A stretch of 22,468 nucleotides of DNA from JBHHYN01 sp046757565 (GCA_046757565.1 JBHHYN010000035.1:1-22468), one strand, 5' to 3'. Positions 1-7,329 are shown, counted from the stretch's first letter. Made by a program: numbers and translations. The notes: generated from the sequence alone by a model not told the origin.

Positions 1-66
1 GAATGACGGGCTACTGTTTATATATCAACCCACAGATTCTGCTGAAGACCCAAAGATAAAAGAATG

Positions 67-101
67 ACAGGATTTACAAGATGTTTCAGGATGGACAGGA
101 T
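67..101. repeat. degenerate 9-10 bp tandem repeat in the left flank
   Basis: Four copies of an ACAGGAT-like heptamer lie at 67, 76, 86 and 95 (ACAGGAT, ACAAGAT, TCAGGAT, ACAGGAT), spaced 9, 10 and 9 bases apart. The surrounding 232 bases before the first gene hold no convincing gene. A frame open from the left edge ends in TAA at 57-59 and could be the tail of an upstream gene, but it is too short to recognise. The repeat resembles short intergenic repeats common in environmental bacterial genomes; no function is evident. Confidence 0.5.
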
Positions 102-232
102 GATAAAAATTTATTCATCAGTCTTAGCGAAAAGAAAAAATAGTGTTAGACCTGTAGATCCAGTCTGGGTTTCACTATTTGATTGAGTCCTGTGTTTACT
201 GCCTGACTTAATACCAGCCGGGTAAAACTTTT

Positions 233-1339
233 ATGAAGCGACGTGATTTCCTGAAAACCATCTCATCCGTAACAACCGGCATCTGCTTTATGAGTTGCGG
301 CATGAGCGCCCTGGCATACGGACGCAGCCATTCCCGCAGGAAAGTAGTCGTCCACGGGAAACGCATGTTAACGGTGGATATCCACTGCCACAGTTATGTG
401 CACGATGTATGGGAGCTTATCAAGGATCGTCCCGAGATTAGCTATCTCAGACCGCTGTTAAATTCACCTGTACGCAAAAAACTCGATCTGCAAAATGTTG
501 CGTACCGGCTGCAGCAGATGGATGAACAGGGTATCGATATGCAGGCCGTGAGCCTGCATGTGGGCCAGTATCACCACTGGGCCGATCGTGATCTGGCCGA
601 CCGGATCGTGAAGATACAAAACGAAAAGATCGCCGAACTCTGCGCGGCCCATCCCGACCGTTTCGTCGGTCTTGGCGCAGTGGCGTTGCAGCATCCGGAT
701 CTGGCTGTTGCGCAGATGCTGTATGGGATCAAACAACTGGACATGCGCGGTTTCATGATCACAGGCAGTGTTGCCGGCATGGAGCTGTCCGATCCGAAAC
801 TGCACCCTTTCTGGGCCAGGGCGGAAGAGCTGGGTACGCTGATCTTCATCCATCCACGCAATTTTCCAGCAGCAAAACAGCGGCTCAAAGGTAACGGCCG
901 GCTGGATAACGTCATCGGCAATCCCCTGGAAACCACCGTGGCCCTGTCACACATGATTTTCGACGGCACCCTGGATCGCTTTCCCGGTCTGAAAATCTGC
1001 GCTGCCCACGGCGGTGGTTATCTGACGTCCTATATTGGCCGCTCCGATCACTGCGCCCGCTATGACAAGCGCCGCTGTAAACCGGTAAGGAAACTGCCAA
1101 GCGAGTATCTGAAGCAGATCTATTTCGACTCCCTCGTCTATACGAAAGAGAACGTACGGCACCTCATCAACGTGGTGGGCCCCGGCCAAGTCGTCATCGG
1201 CACGGACTTCCCCTTCGCCATGGGTGATACCGATGCCGTCGATCATATCCTCTCCCTGCCCGGCCTGAGCGATGATGAGCGCAAGGCGATCCTGGGGAGC
1301 ACTGCGGCGGCACTATTAGGCATTAAGCAGAAGGCGTAA
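233..1339 (+). CDS. Tat-exported amidohydrolase (Amidohydro_2 / ACMSD-like)
   Basis: A 368-aa metal-dependent hydrolase of the amidohydrolase-2 (TIM-barrel) family. The N-terminus carries a near-perfect twin-arginine motif (K-R-R-D-F-L-K, Arg3-Arg4) followed by a hydrophobic stretch, so the enzyme should be exported folded with its metal. Family metal and active-site landmarks are in order: HxH at His51/His53, FIHP with His207, AHGGG with His259, and GTDFPF with Asp325. These match decarboxylase/hydrolase members such as ACMSD and gamma-resorcylate decarboxylase, which are normally cytoplasmic, so the Tat signal is a notable difference. It converges on the LVIVD-type gene with only a 22-base gap between stops. 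No strong Shine-Dalgarno is visible, but the Tat motif fixes the start. The substrate is not predictable; a cyclic carboxylic acid or lactone is a family-based guess. Confidence 0.85.
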   Translation: MKRRDFLKTISSVTTGICFMSCGMSALAYGRSHSRRKVVVHGKRMLTVDIHCHSYVHDVWELIKDRPEISYLRPLLNSPVRKKLDLQNVAYRLQQMDEQGIDMQAVSLHVGQYHHWADRDLADRIVKIQNEKIAELCAAHPDRFVGLGAVALQHPDLAVAQMLYGIKQLDMRGFMITGSVAGMELSDPKLHPFWARAEELGTLIFIHPRNFPAAKQRLKGNGRLDNVIGNPLETTVALSHMIFDGTLDRFPGLKICAAHGGGYLTSYIGRSDHCARYDKRRCKPVRKLPSEYLKQIYFDSLVYTKENVRHLINVVGPGQVVIGTDFPFAMGDTDAVDHILSLPGLSDDERKAILGSTAAALLGIKQKA

Positions 1340-1361
1340 CGAGACCCTCTGACAGGGAACA

Positions 1362-2903
1362 TCAACCATCATGGCCCTGGTTCAAACCATCCAGGGTCCA
1401 TTCCGTCACCTTGCGAGGTTTAAAATCCGGGGCGCCCAGGGAGGGGTGTGAAGCCAGATAGATGCCGGAATCCGAGGAGAGCCACATCAACTTCCTGTCC
1501 CACTCGACAAACAGGTTATCGCCGATGCGGTGGTAGGTCCCTATCTTAGCCAGGTTCCCACCGCTCGGGGGGATAAAATAGCCGTCCATTTTTGGGTTGG
1601 CCGGATCGGAAAAATCCATGAATTGAAAACCGGCATTAAATGCGGCATAGCCCATGAAGCTTGGGTGGCGTCTGCCCGGTGCCTTCAGGTGGGGCGGGTT
1701 ATGGGTGCCATAACGGCCGCGTTTGTCGCAGAAATCCTTCCAGGGTGCGCCCTCGGGCGGCTGCCAGCGGCCGAAACGGGCAATCGGCTTCATGTTTCTG
1801 ATGTCGTGGATATCGAGGACGTAATTGTCATGAAACGGTTCGTTGCAATCGGGATTCAGCGTTTCCGACGAGCCGATGAGAATACCGCGATCCAGCCAGC
1901 TGATGTCCGCCGTGTGAAACGGGATCGCCCCGGGCAGATAGGGTGGCCGCCAGCGGCTGACGAGCTTGGGATGGCCTGGGTCCGAGATGTCATGCACCGT
2001 GATGCCGAATGAACCGTAAGAGCAGTAGCCATATCTGCCGCCGTCCTCGACCCTCCGGGGCACGTAAAAGGCGCCGTGCAGCGACGTAAACGATGAGCGA
2101 TCGCCATATTCGCGCCATTGCCGGTAGGCCCGCAGTTCTCCGCCGCGTTGGCCCGGGAACCACCAGTTGGAGACGAACCGGGGCGTGGAGGGGTCCGCTA
2201 CATCAATGATCTGCAGGCAATTGCTATAGAGCCGTACCGGGCTTTCCATATTGATAAAGCTGTTGTCGGGTGCGGCGTCCAGGTAGGCATATCTGCCGCC
2301 GTCATAATAGTTGCGGTGCGTACCGCCGCCAGTCTGCACAGCCCGGCCGGGATCGCCCTGATCACAGCTCCACATGGATAACAGTTTGAAGTCAGCCGGA
2401 TTACTGGCGTCATATATCCGGACTCCACGGAGACCGGCGTAATAACGGCTGTTATCTATCAGGCGCGGATCGTCATACTTGCCATTCGGTGCCTGCTCCG
2501 TGGAGGAGGTCGGCGGTGGTGAAGCCCCTGTCATCAGGACCCATTTTTTTATCTTGCTGTGGAATGCGAGTTGCAACTGGTTGCCAATGAAGGCATTTTC
2601 CTTGACAAGTTCAGGGTGCAGGGCATCGCTCACGTCCCACACCTTGCCGCGGTTGAGCAGGTAACGGCGGGTGCCGCTGGCCATCATCTGCATTTTGCCT
2701 CCCATGCCAACGTGGTCTTCGAGATGGGCGTGTATCCTGCACCTGCTGATGTAGGTATGCGGATCCAGATAATCCAGGCTGCCTTCATGGGGGTGCGGGT
2801 GGTGATTGGCAAAGGCCGGTCTTCCAAAAGCAGCGCTCCCCAGGACGATGGCGCCGCCTTTAATTAAAGTGCGCCTGGATAGGTACCTGTCATGGCCTTT
2901 CAT
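1362..2903 (-). CDS. Tat-exported LVIVD-type beta-propeller-like protein
   Basis: A 513-aa protein with a twin-arginine signal (S-R-R-T-L-I-K, Arg10-Arg11) and an Ala-rich hydrophobic segment ending near AFA. The mature part has recurring blocks such as LQIIDVADPSTPRFVSNW, ITVHDISDPGHPKLVSRW and FQFMDFSDPANPKMDGYF. These are the '(I/V)xDxSDPxxPxxV' units of LVIVD-repeat proteins, which fold as propeller-like domains. It is rich in Trp, Tyr, His and Asp, with no catalytic signature I recognise. GGGGAG lies 11 bases before the ATG on the coding strand. The cytochrome-like lipoprotein gene lies 112 bases upstream on the same strand, suggesting co-transcription. The role is likely periplasmic, as a binding or redox-partner protein, but this is inference. 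Confidence 0.75.
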   Translation of the reverse strand: MKGHDRYLSRRTLIKGGAIVLGSAAFGRPAFANHHPHPHEGSLDYLDPHTYISRCRIHAHLEDHVGMGGKMQMMASGTRRYLLNRGKVWDVSDALHPELVKENAFIGNQLQLAFHSKIKKWVLMTGASPPPTSSTEQAPNGKYDDPRLIDNSRYYAGLRGVRIYDASNPADFKLLSMWSCDQGDPGRAVQTGGGTHRNYYDGGRYAYLDAAPDNSFINMESPVRLYSNCLQIIDVADPSTPRFVSNWWFPGQRGGELRAYRQWREYGDRSSFTSLHGAFYVPRRVEDGGRYGYCSYGSFGITVHDISDPGHPKLVSRWRPPYLPGAIPFHTADISWLDRGILIGSSETLNPDCNEPFHDNYVLDIHDIRNMKPIARFGRWQPPEGAPWKDFCDKRGRYGTHNPPHLKAPGRRHPSFMGYAAFNAGFQFMDFSDPANPKMDGYFIPPSGGNLAKIGTYHRIGDNLFVEWDRKLMWLSSDSGIYLASHPSLGAPDFKPRKVTEWTLDGLNQGHDG

Positions 2904-3015
2904 GATCGGTAATACTCCCCGTTAATTTGGTATGCCGGCGGGGTATGCCGGGCAAGAACAGATGGTCTCATTTTTTATCTCCTCAGTTATCGGGCCTTTT
3001 CAAGGCGGGTGTGTG

Positions 3016-5169
3016 TTAATGCGCCAGCGGATCCGGTCGCACCTGAAAATGTACGACCAAAGGCCTGCTGCCTTTACCACCCTCTTTCAGCCAGGGGGTT
3101 CGATCGCCCTCGGATACCCATAGGCCGCGTCCTTTCCAGCCGGCGGCGGGATCGTCGATGCGACCGTCGAAGCCCTTGCTGTAAAAGCCAAGTGGATAGG
3201 GTATGCGCAGCGTGATGAACTTGCCGTCGATTAATGCATGGACACCGTCGAACAGGTTGCCCGTGACGATCGGTACATTTGCGCCCAGTCCCGAGCTGTT
3301 GTGCTGATCGACCCAGGTGTAGTAGCTCGACTCGACGCTGTATTCGGGCAGATCGTCAAACCCCGGGCCCGGCAAACGGTAAAACGTCCAGCCCTCCGGG
3401 CACTGATCACCGGTCGCCGTGGGGCCATTTAACGGCCCCGTACACTTGCGCCGGTCGAATGCGCCCAGATGACCGCTGCCCAGGGATATCCAGACGACAC
3501 CGTCACGATCGATATCCGCGCCCCGGCTGCCGAAGCCCGGTCGTGGCACGTTGTAGATTTCCGATAAGCCGGTAACCGGATCGAACCGCACGATTGCGCC
3601 CGGAAAGCGAAACGCGTTGGTTCCCCAGACCGAACCATCGGCCGGGCTGGGCATTACGGCATAAAAACCTGCGACGATCCGCTTGTCGCGCGCGGGATCA
3701 AGCGGTTGATCGGGTTCGACCCAGTCGTCGCGGCGGCCGTTGCCGTTGGTGTCGAGGATAAACGGTGACCATCGTTGGGCCGCTGAGGCATCACCGGTCT
3801 CGTCAAATTTCCTGGTATCCAGCCAGCCGACAACGTCACCGTAGCCACTGGTCCACAGCGTATTGTTGGCATCTTCGGCAAATTGCAGATGGTGCGTGCT
3901 ATAACAGGTATCGACGAAGGTGTAGTCACCGGATTTCAGGTCGTAAACGGCGAGTTGGCGCGACGAGCGTGTGATCGGAAACAGTTTCGCCGACGGATGA
4001 TCCGAACCCTTCCGGCAAAAAGCCGGGTTTCCCGGGGCGCGTATTCGCGCCGTGTACCAGACCCGGCCGCTGCTGTCGAACATCGGGTTATGGGCGTTGG
4101 CCCGGCTGTTCCAGATCGCTTCATCACCCCAATAGGGTGATGCTGCCGCCACGGGTTCATCGTGCGTGGTCGGCGTGTCGGTGTCACGCACCGGCGCCTT
4201 GAACGTCGTCGCGGTATTCGTAACCGGATCGAGGATCGGAAAATCGTCGGTGCTGAGTTCCGGTGCCCCGTAAATCTTGCCATAGGCATTGACGGTCGGA
4301 TGACGCCGATCGGTCGATGACAAGTCGTGCAGATAGGCCTGGGGACTCGCCCAGTCGCGTACGGTAGCGACTACATTGCGCTCGATACCGCTTGGGCGCT
4401 CGGGTACCGTCGACGGTAGCGCCCCGGCGGCAATCCGGTCAGTCCATTCCGCGAGGTATTTCAACGGCAGCCCCCGCAGGGTGCCGGTGGCCATTTTTAG
4501 CATGTATGCGCCCGCCTGTCCCGATTGTATGCGCCGCGCCCAGGCGGCCCTGGAGGAATCGAATTTACCCAGCGCAGCCGGGATCCTGCGCGTAGCTTCG
4601 TTACCGAGCTGATGGCAGCCGACGCAGCCCATGTTTTTCATCCACATGAGATAGCCGTTGAGCCCGCCTTCAATACCGGCTAACTCACTGTTAGCGGGCA
4701 GGTGCATCATCGCGTACCAGTAGGCCGCCGGATAAACGCGCGCCGCGGCGGCGGCATCGGGCGCCGGTGAAACACCCAAATCGACATCATCGCCGGGTGT
4801 TGCATCGATCGGCGCGCTATCAACCAGGCCATAACCGCGAACCCATACTCTATATGCCGCCGCGGGCAGGTCGGGAATAACATAGCGGCCACGGCCGTCG
4901 GTGACGACGATACGCGCAAAGCGGGTTTGAAAATCATTGGTTTCGGCGATCACCCAGACACCCGCTTCGGCGCCGTTCACACTGGTGACGACGCCGGCGA
5001 TATCGTCGCCGTCATGTTCAATCGCAACGGAACTTCGCGGTGCGGCAGAAGAAGGGGTCGCTGGTGTTGTTGAGGTAGTATGCGGTGGCGGAGACGTGTC
5101 GCAGGCGGTGATCGCTATGAGCATTGTGACAGCGAGCAAACTGCGGCAAAGCAGAGGGTGCGTTGTCAT
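3016..5169 (-). CDS. lipoprotein with carboxypeptidase-regulatory-like, cytochrome c (CxxCH) and propeller regions
   Basis: A 717-aa envelope protein. The signal MTTHPLLCRS...AITAC ends in a lipobox (I20-T21-A22-C23), so Cys23 should be lipidated. Asp follows at +2, the classic inner-membrane retention residue in enterobacteria. Next is an Ig-like carboxypeptidase-regulatory fold (about residues 50-115; 'VVTSVNGAEAGVWV...GRYVIPDLPAAAYRVWVRG'). A single c-type haem site follows, Cys182-V-G-Cys185-His186, and then about 450 residues of repeated WYTARIRAPG/VWGTNAF/VWISLGSG-type strands typical of NHL or Vgb-lyase propellers. The start is set by GGAGG (5176-5180), which touches the first ATG at 5175 but lies 6 bases before the second ATG at 5169. 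It is probably the first gene of a two-gene unit with the LVIVD gene. A haem redox role in the periplasm fits; the substrate is unknown. Confidence 0.75.
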   Translation of the reverse strand: MTTHPLLCRSLLAVTMLIAITACDTSPPPHTTSTTPATPSSAAPRSSVAIEHDGDDIAGVVTSVNGAEAGVWVIAETNDFQTRFARIVVTDGRGRYVIPDLPAAAYRVWVRGYGLVDSAPIDATPGDDVDLGVSPAPDAAAAARVYPAAYWYAMMHLPANSELAGIEGGLNGYLMWMKNMGCVGCHQLGNEATRRIPAALGKFDSSRAAWARRIQSGQAGAYMLKMATGTLRGLPLKYLAEWTDRIAAGALPSTVPERPSGIERNVVATVRDWASPQAYLHDLSSTDRRHPTVNAYGKIYGAPELSTDDFPILDPVTNTATTFKAPVRDTDTPTTHDEPVAAASPYWGDEAIWNSRANAHNPMFDSSGRVWYTARIRAPGNPAFCRKGSDHPSAKLFPITRSSRQLAVYDLKSGDYTFVDTCYSTHHLQFAEDANNTLWTSGYGDVVGWLDTRKFDETGDASAAQRWSPFILDTNGNGRRDDWVEPDQPLDPARDKRIVAGFYAVMPSPADGSVWGTNAFRFPGAIVRFDPVTGLSEIYNVPRPGFGSRGADIDRDGVVWISLGSGHLGAFDRRKCTGPLNGPTATGDQCPEGWTFYRLPGPGFDDLPEYSVESSYYTWVDQHNSSGLGANVPIVTGNLFDGVHALIDGKFITLRIPYPLGFYSKGFDGRIDDPAAGWKGRGLWVSEGDRTPWLKEGGKGSRPLVVHFQVRPDPLAH

Positions 5170-5196
5170 ATCCATCCTCCCCGGAAAAATGTGCTA

Positions 5197-5202
5197 CTTA
5201 TA
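5197..5202 (-). promoter_or_regulatory. possible -10 box for the lipoprotein/LVIVD unit
   Basis: On the minus strand, TATAAG at 5202-5197 lies about 28 bases upstream of the ATG at 5169, which would give a short leader carrying the GGAGG ribosome site. The -35 side is poor (CTGTAT with a 17-base spacer), so this is a tentative call based on one good hexamer and position. Confidence 0.3.
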
Positions 5203-5227
5203 ACTGTGCGCGCTCGTATACAGGATA

Positions 5228-5635
5228 CCACGGGTTTACCCGTGGATGAATGAGCCCGGCATCAGTGTGTATTTGAAGCGGGTGTTACCGATGCTGCTAA
5301 GAAGCCTGCCCGGCGCAGCGATAAAGGCGATTGGCTTGCATCGGGATCACTTGCATCGAGTAAAGGCGTTCCGGCCGAAATAGAGTATTGCCGATGTCAT
5401 GGGGCAGATGAAACGACAATGGTCTTCGCATATAAGGAAGACATTTAAATGGTAAGAGAAGAAGTGTATTGAAAGGAGAACGTGGTGTGGGCCGCCGGGC
5501 TACAGCGTGAATAACGCAGGGATTGATGAGGAACCAATGATGCTATGCGGAGCAGTAAGGACGCCGGGATTCGGATCAACTCTCTATGGAGTGTAACGGT
5601 AAGCATCCCGGCTTCAGCCGGGAGAATCCATGCTT
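5228..5635. mobile_element. possible relic or MITE of an IS200/IS605 (TnpB/IS1341-type) element
   Basis: This ~400-base gene-free stretch is bounded by two compact hairpins. The left is a perfect 18-base palindrome at 5228-5245 (CCACGGGTTTACCCGTGG). The right, at 5607-5622, is CCCGGCTTCAGCCGGG followed by AGAATCC, and it is enclosed by an outer inverted repeat AAGCAT (5601-5606)/ATGCTT (5630-5635). Subterminal imperfect or perfect hairpins, with a CTTCAG-type loop and a GAG/GAA-rich tail at the right end, are typical of IS200/IS605 elements carrying tnpB. No intact tnpA or tnpB is present between them; reading frames are broken. The region could instead be an unrelated pair of hairpins. Direct repeats or a cleavage-site motif at the ends could not be established by eye. 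Confidence 0.35.
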
Positions 5636-5661
5636 GTCTGGTTGAAACAGACCGGTATAAT
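5634..5661 (+). promoter_or_regulatory. sigma-70-like promoter leaving the hairpin element
   Basis: TTGTCT (5634-5639) and a perfect TATAAT (5656-5661) are separated by 16 bases. The -35 overlaps the right edge of the hairpin element and the -10 is directly followed by a palindromic operator-like site. A second TATAAT at 5689-5694 has no good -35. The promoter points at the deiodinase-like gene, predicting a start near 5668 and a leader of about 165 bases. Confidence 0.55.
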
Positions 5662-5674
5662 GCAAACGTTTGCA
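5661..5674. promoter_or_regulatory. LacI/PurR-type operator palindrome
   Basis: TGCAAACGTTTGCA is a perfect 14-base palindrome with a central CG. Its 12-base core GCAAACGTTTGC is identical to the core of the E. coli PurR operator consensus, and it fits the general LacI/GalR-family pattern. It overlaps the expected transcription start of the promoter at 5634-5661, the usual position for repression. A further half-site GTTTGC lies at 5683-5688. No LacI-family regulator is encoded in the window, so the controlling protein would be elsewhere. Confidence 0.5.
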
Positions 5675-5833
5675 AAGGTGATGTTTGCTATAATAACAGG
5701 AAAAATAATATCAGGGCGGATTGAACAGTGCCCTGGTTTCCGGAGAGATGGAGTGCCTCCAGACGTTGAGATCCCTGCCAAGATGGACAGTGAGAGTCCG
5801 TCCTGGCCGTATCAAGTTTCAGGTGTAGTACTT
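5675..5833 (+). other. hairpin-rich leader before the deiodinase-like gene
   Basis: Downstream of the promoter and palindrome are three small stems: CAGGGC/GCCCTG (5712-5717/5730-5735), GGAG/CTCC (5750-5753/5757-5760) and GGAC/GTCC (5785-5788/5796-5799). The leader is ~160 bases long, which is more than a simple 5' UTR needs. I recognise no known riboswitch class in it. The same bases are also an open frame continuous with the gene, so part may instead be coding. Confidence 0.3.
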
Positions 5834-6568
5834 ATGGCAGAAAAGAAACAGAAGATGGTCTATCTGGCGCCGCGCTTCAGGGTAAAAGAGTATGACTGGG
5901 GTGTTTTTGTCGGGCCGGCGGCGGGTGAGAAAGCCCCCGATTTTACTGTCACCGATCAGGACGGTAATGAGGTAAAGCTGTCCGACTACCTCGGCAGATG
6001 GGTGGTGTTGGAGACCGGCTCAGTGACCTGCTCCATGTATGCCAAGAATATTCCCGGCATGAAGGTATTGCGCAAGGAGTTTCCGGACGTGGAATTTCTG
6101 TTGATCTACGTGCGTGAAGCCCATCCCGGTGAGCGTACTGGGCAACACAAGTCCTTTGAAGAGAAACTGGCCGCCTCCAAACGCTTGCCCGGGCGCTACC
6201 ATGAAGACCGCAAGATCCTGATCGATACCCTCAATGGCGATATGCACCGCGCCTATGGCGTGATGCCAAACGTGGTCTACGTCATTCGTCCCGATGGCAT
6301 CGTTCACTACCGTTGTAACTGGGCCACAGTGGATGGTGTGCGCGAAGCCCTGTCCGACCGCGAACATCTGCATACCTATGAAAATGCCGATATGAACAAA
6401 CTGAAAGCCAGCCGCGGTTTCTTTACGATATTAAAGACCATGTGGGCCGGCGGTTTTTTGGCGTTTTGGGATTTTCTGATCGCAACACCGGCATTGATCA
6501 GACGGCATAAAATGGTAGACGCCTATTACGCGAAACATGGAAGGTTTCAGAACCAGCCAAGCAAGTAA
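5834..6568 (+). CDS. iodothyronine-deiodinase-like thioredoxin-fold protein
   Basis: A 244-aa redoxin. After a short N-terminal region comes an AhpC/TSA-like opening, APDFTVTDQDGNEVKLSDYLG (34-54). It continues into ETGSVTCSMYAKNIPGM with a lone Cys66 where deiodinases carry selenocysteine (…GSCTU…), then the deiodinase-like 'FLLIYVREAHP' (His97). The pattern matches the T4-deiodinase/redoxin superfamily; the codon at Cys66 is TGC, so it is not a Sec site. A hydrophobic segment near 195-210 (TMWAGGFLAFWDFLIATPAL) may associate with the membrane. The start at 5834 is chosen because AGGTG lies 8 bases upstream and the family fold begins here; an in-frame extension to 5630 lacks family similarity. 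Bacterial relatives need not act on iodinated substrates; a thiol redox or dehalogenation role is open. Confidence 0.7.
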   Translation: MAEKKQKMVYLAPRFRVKEYDWGVFVGPAAGEKAPDFTVTDQDGNEVKLSDYLGRWVVLETGSVTCSMYAKNIPGMKVLRKEFPDVEFLLIYVREAHPGERTGQHKSFEEKLAASKRLPGRYHEDRKILIDTLNGDMHRAYGVMPNVVYVIRPDGIVHYRCNWATVDGVREALSDREHLHTYENADMNKLKASRGFFTILKTMWAGGFLAFWDFLIATPALIRRHKMVDAYYAKHGRFQNQPSK

Positions 6569-6674
6569 GCGACTGGTTCCCATCGATGATGCCCGCGTAA
6601 CCAGCCACTCCGTCCCTATATTCGGATAACCCCGGCCTGAAAATGGTGCGCTACTGTATCAGCTTCCAGACCCC

Positions 6675-6743
6675 GTAATTATGCAGGCATGGTTCTTGCC
6701 TGATTACTCAGGGACTGCAAGGTTCTCCGGCCTGCCCTTGCAG
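6675..6743 (+). promoter_or_regulatory. two consecutive hairpins before the cyclic-nucleotide-binding gene
   Basis: The first stem pairs GTAAT/ATTAC (6675-6679/6703-6707) and, after a four-base bulge, CAGGCA/TGCCTG (6684-6689/6697-6702). The second pairs CTGCAAGG/CCTTGCAG (6715-6722/6736-6743) around a 13-base loop. Neither ends in a T-run, so they are not standard intrinsic terminators. They lie between the deiodinase-like stop (6568) and the GTG start at 6781 and could end one message or shape the leader of the next. Confidence 0.35.
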
Positions 6744-6780
6744 ATCAAGCCACAGTAATTTATGCGAGGTTGAAGGTTCT

Positions 6781-7323
6781 GTGCAAGAGAGTGATTATTT
6801 AATCGACCGTGACGGGTTATTTGAGAAATTCAAAAAGTTTCCTTTTCTGGGTTCCATTGACGACTCTTTCCTGAATGACATGCTGGAACTCAGCAAAATG
6901 CGAAAATATAAAGCCAATGAAGTGATTGCCCGAGAGGGTGAATACGACAGTGTTATGTACATCATTATTACCGGCAGGGTTAAAGTCATCAAAAATGGAG
7001 AACAAATCGCCCATTTCATCGAACAGGGCGATACCTTTGGAGAGTTGGCCATTATTGACGGCGAAACCCGTTCAGCGACGGTAAAAGCCGAGGTGGATTC
7101 GATTTGTCTGGCAATTGATGCCTCGTTTATTGATCGGGTCAAACCGGAAAAGAGAGATGCCTTTTGTTCGGTTTTTTACAGGCTGATAGCCGAAGTCCTG
7201 ACACGGCGTTTACGGCTGACCAGCGAAGAATTGATTCGCACAAAAGAAGATCTGGCAAGAATCAGAGCGGGAAAATATAAAGCGACGGCATGTTATGAGA
7301 ACCTGTCTCAACATTCCCCGTGA
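6781..7323 (+). CDS. stand-alone cyclic-nucleotide-binding domain protein
   Basis: A 180-aa protein made almost entirely of one cNMP-binding (CAP_ED) domain, about residues 15-150. The phosphate-binding cassette is canonical: F86-G87-E88-L89-A90, then R97-S98-A99-T100. Glu88 and Arg97 are the residues that hold the ribose and phosphate in CRP/PKA-type sites. There is no helix-turn-helix as in CRP/FNR proteins; the C-terminus is a helical, charged tail (SEELIRTKEDLARIRAGKYK), so it may act on a protein partner. The start is GTG; GAAGG at 6772-6776 lies 4 bases before it and GAGG at 6766 lies further upstream. It follows the deiodinase-like gene by 212 bases on the same strand, with structured sequence between. 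Its role as a cAMP or cGMP sensor is inferred from motif conservation. Confidence 0.8.
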   Translation: MQESDYLIDRDGLFEKFKKFPFLGSIDDSFLNDMLELSKMRKYKANEVIAREGEYDSVMYIIITGRVKVIKNGEQIAHFIEQGDTFGELAIIDGETRSATVKAEVDSICLAIDASFIDRVKPEKRDAFCSVFYRLIAEVLTRRLRLTSEELIRTKEDLARIRAGKYKATACYENLSQHSP

Positions 7324-7329
7324 GTGACG

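Noticed and set aside
1340..1361. Terminator hairpin between the converging amidohydrolase and LVIVD genes (CCCT…AGGG)
   Set aside because: The stem is only four base pairs with no T-run; too weak to call.
1530..2012. 160-codon open frame opposite the LVIVD-type gene
   Set aside because: It is antisense to a gene with a Tat signal and repeat structure, and shows no domain motif of its own.
5250..5600. Degenerate group II intron or decayed tnpB coding sequence
   Set aside because: I could not recognise domain V, reverse-transcriptase motifs or TnpB zinc-ribbon/DED text in any frame; only the terminal hairpins are usable evidence.
5630..5833. In-frame N-terminal extension of the deiodinase-like protein to 5630
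   Set aside because: It starts inside the right hairpin element and upstream of the predicted transcription start, has no family resemblance, and ATG 5834 has an AGGTG ribosome site 8 bases before it.
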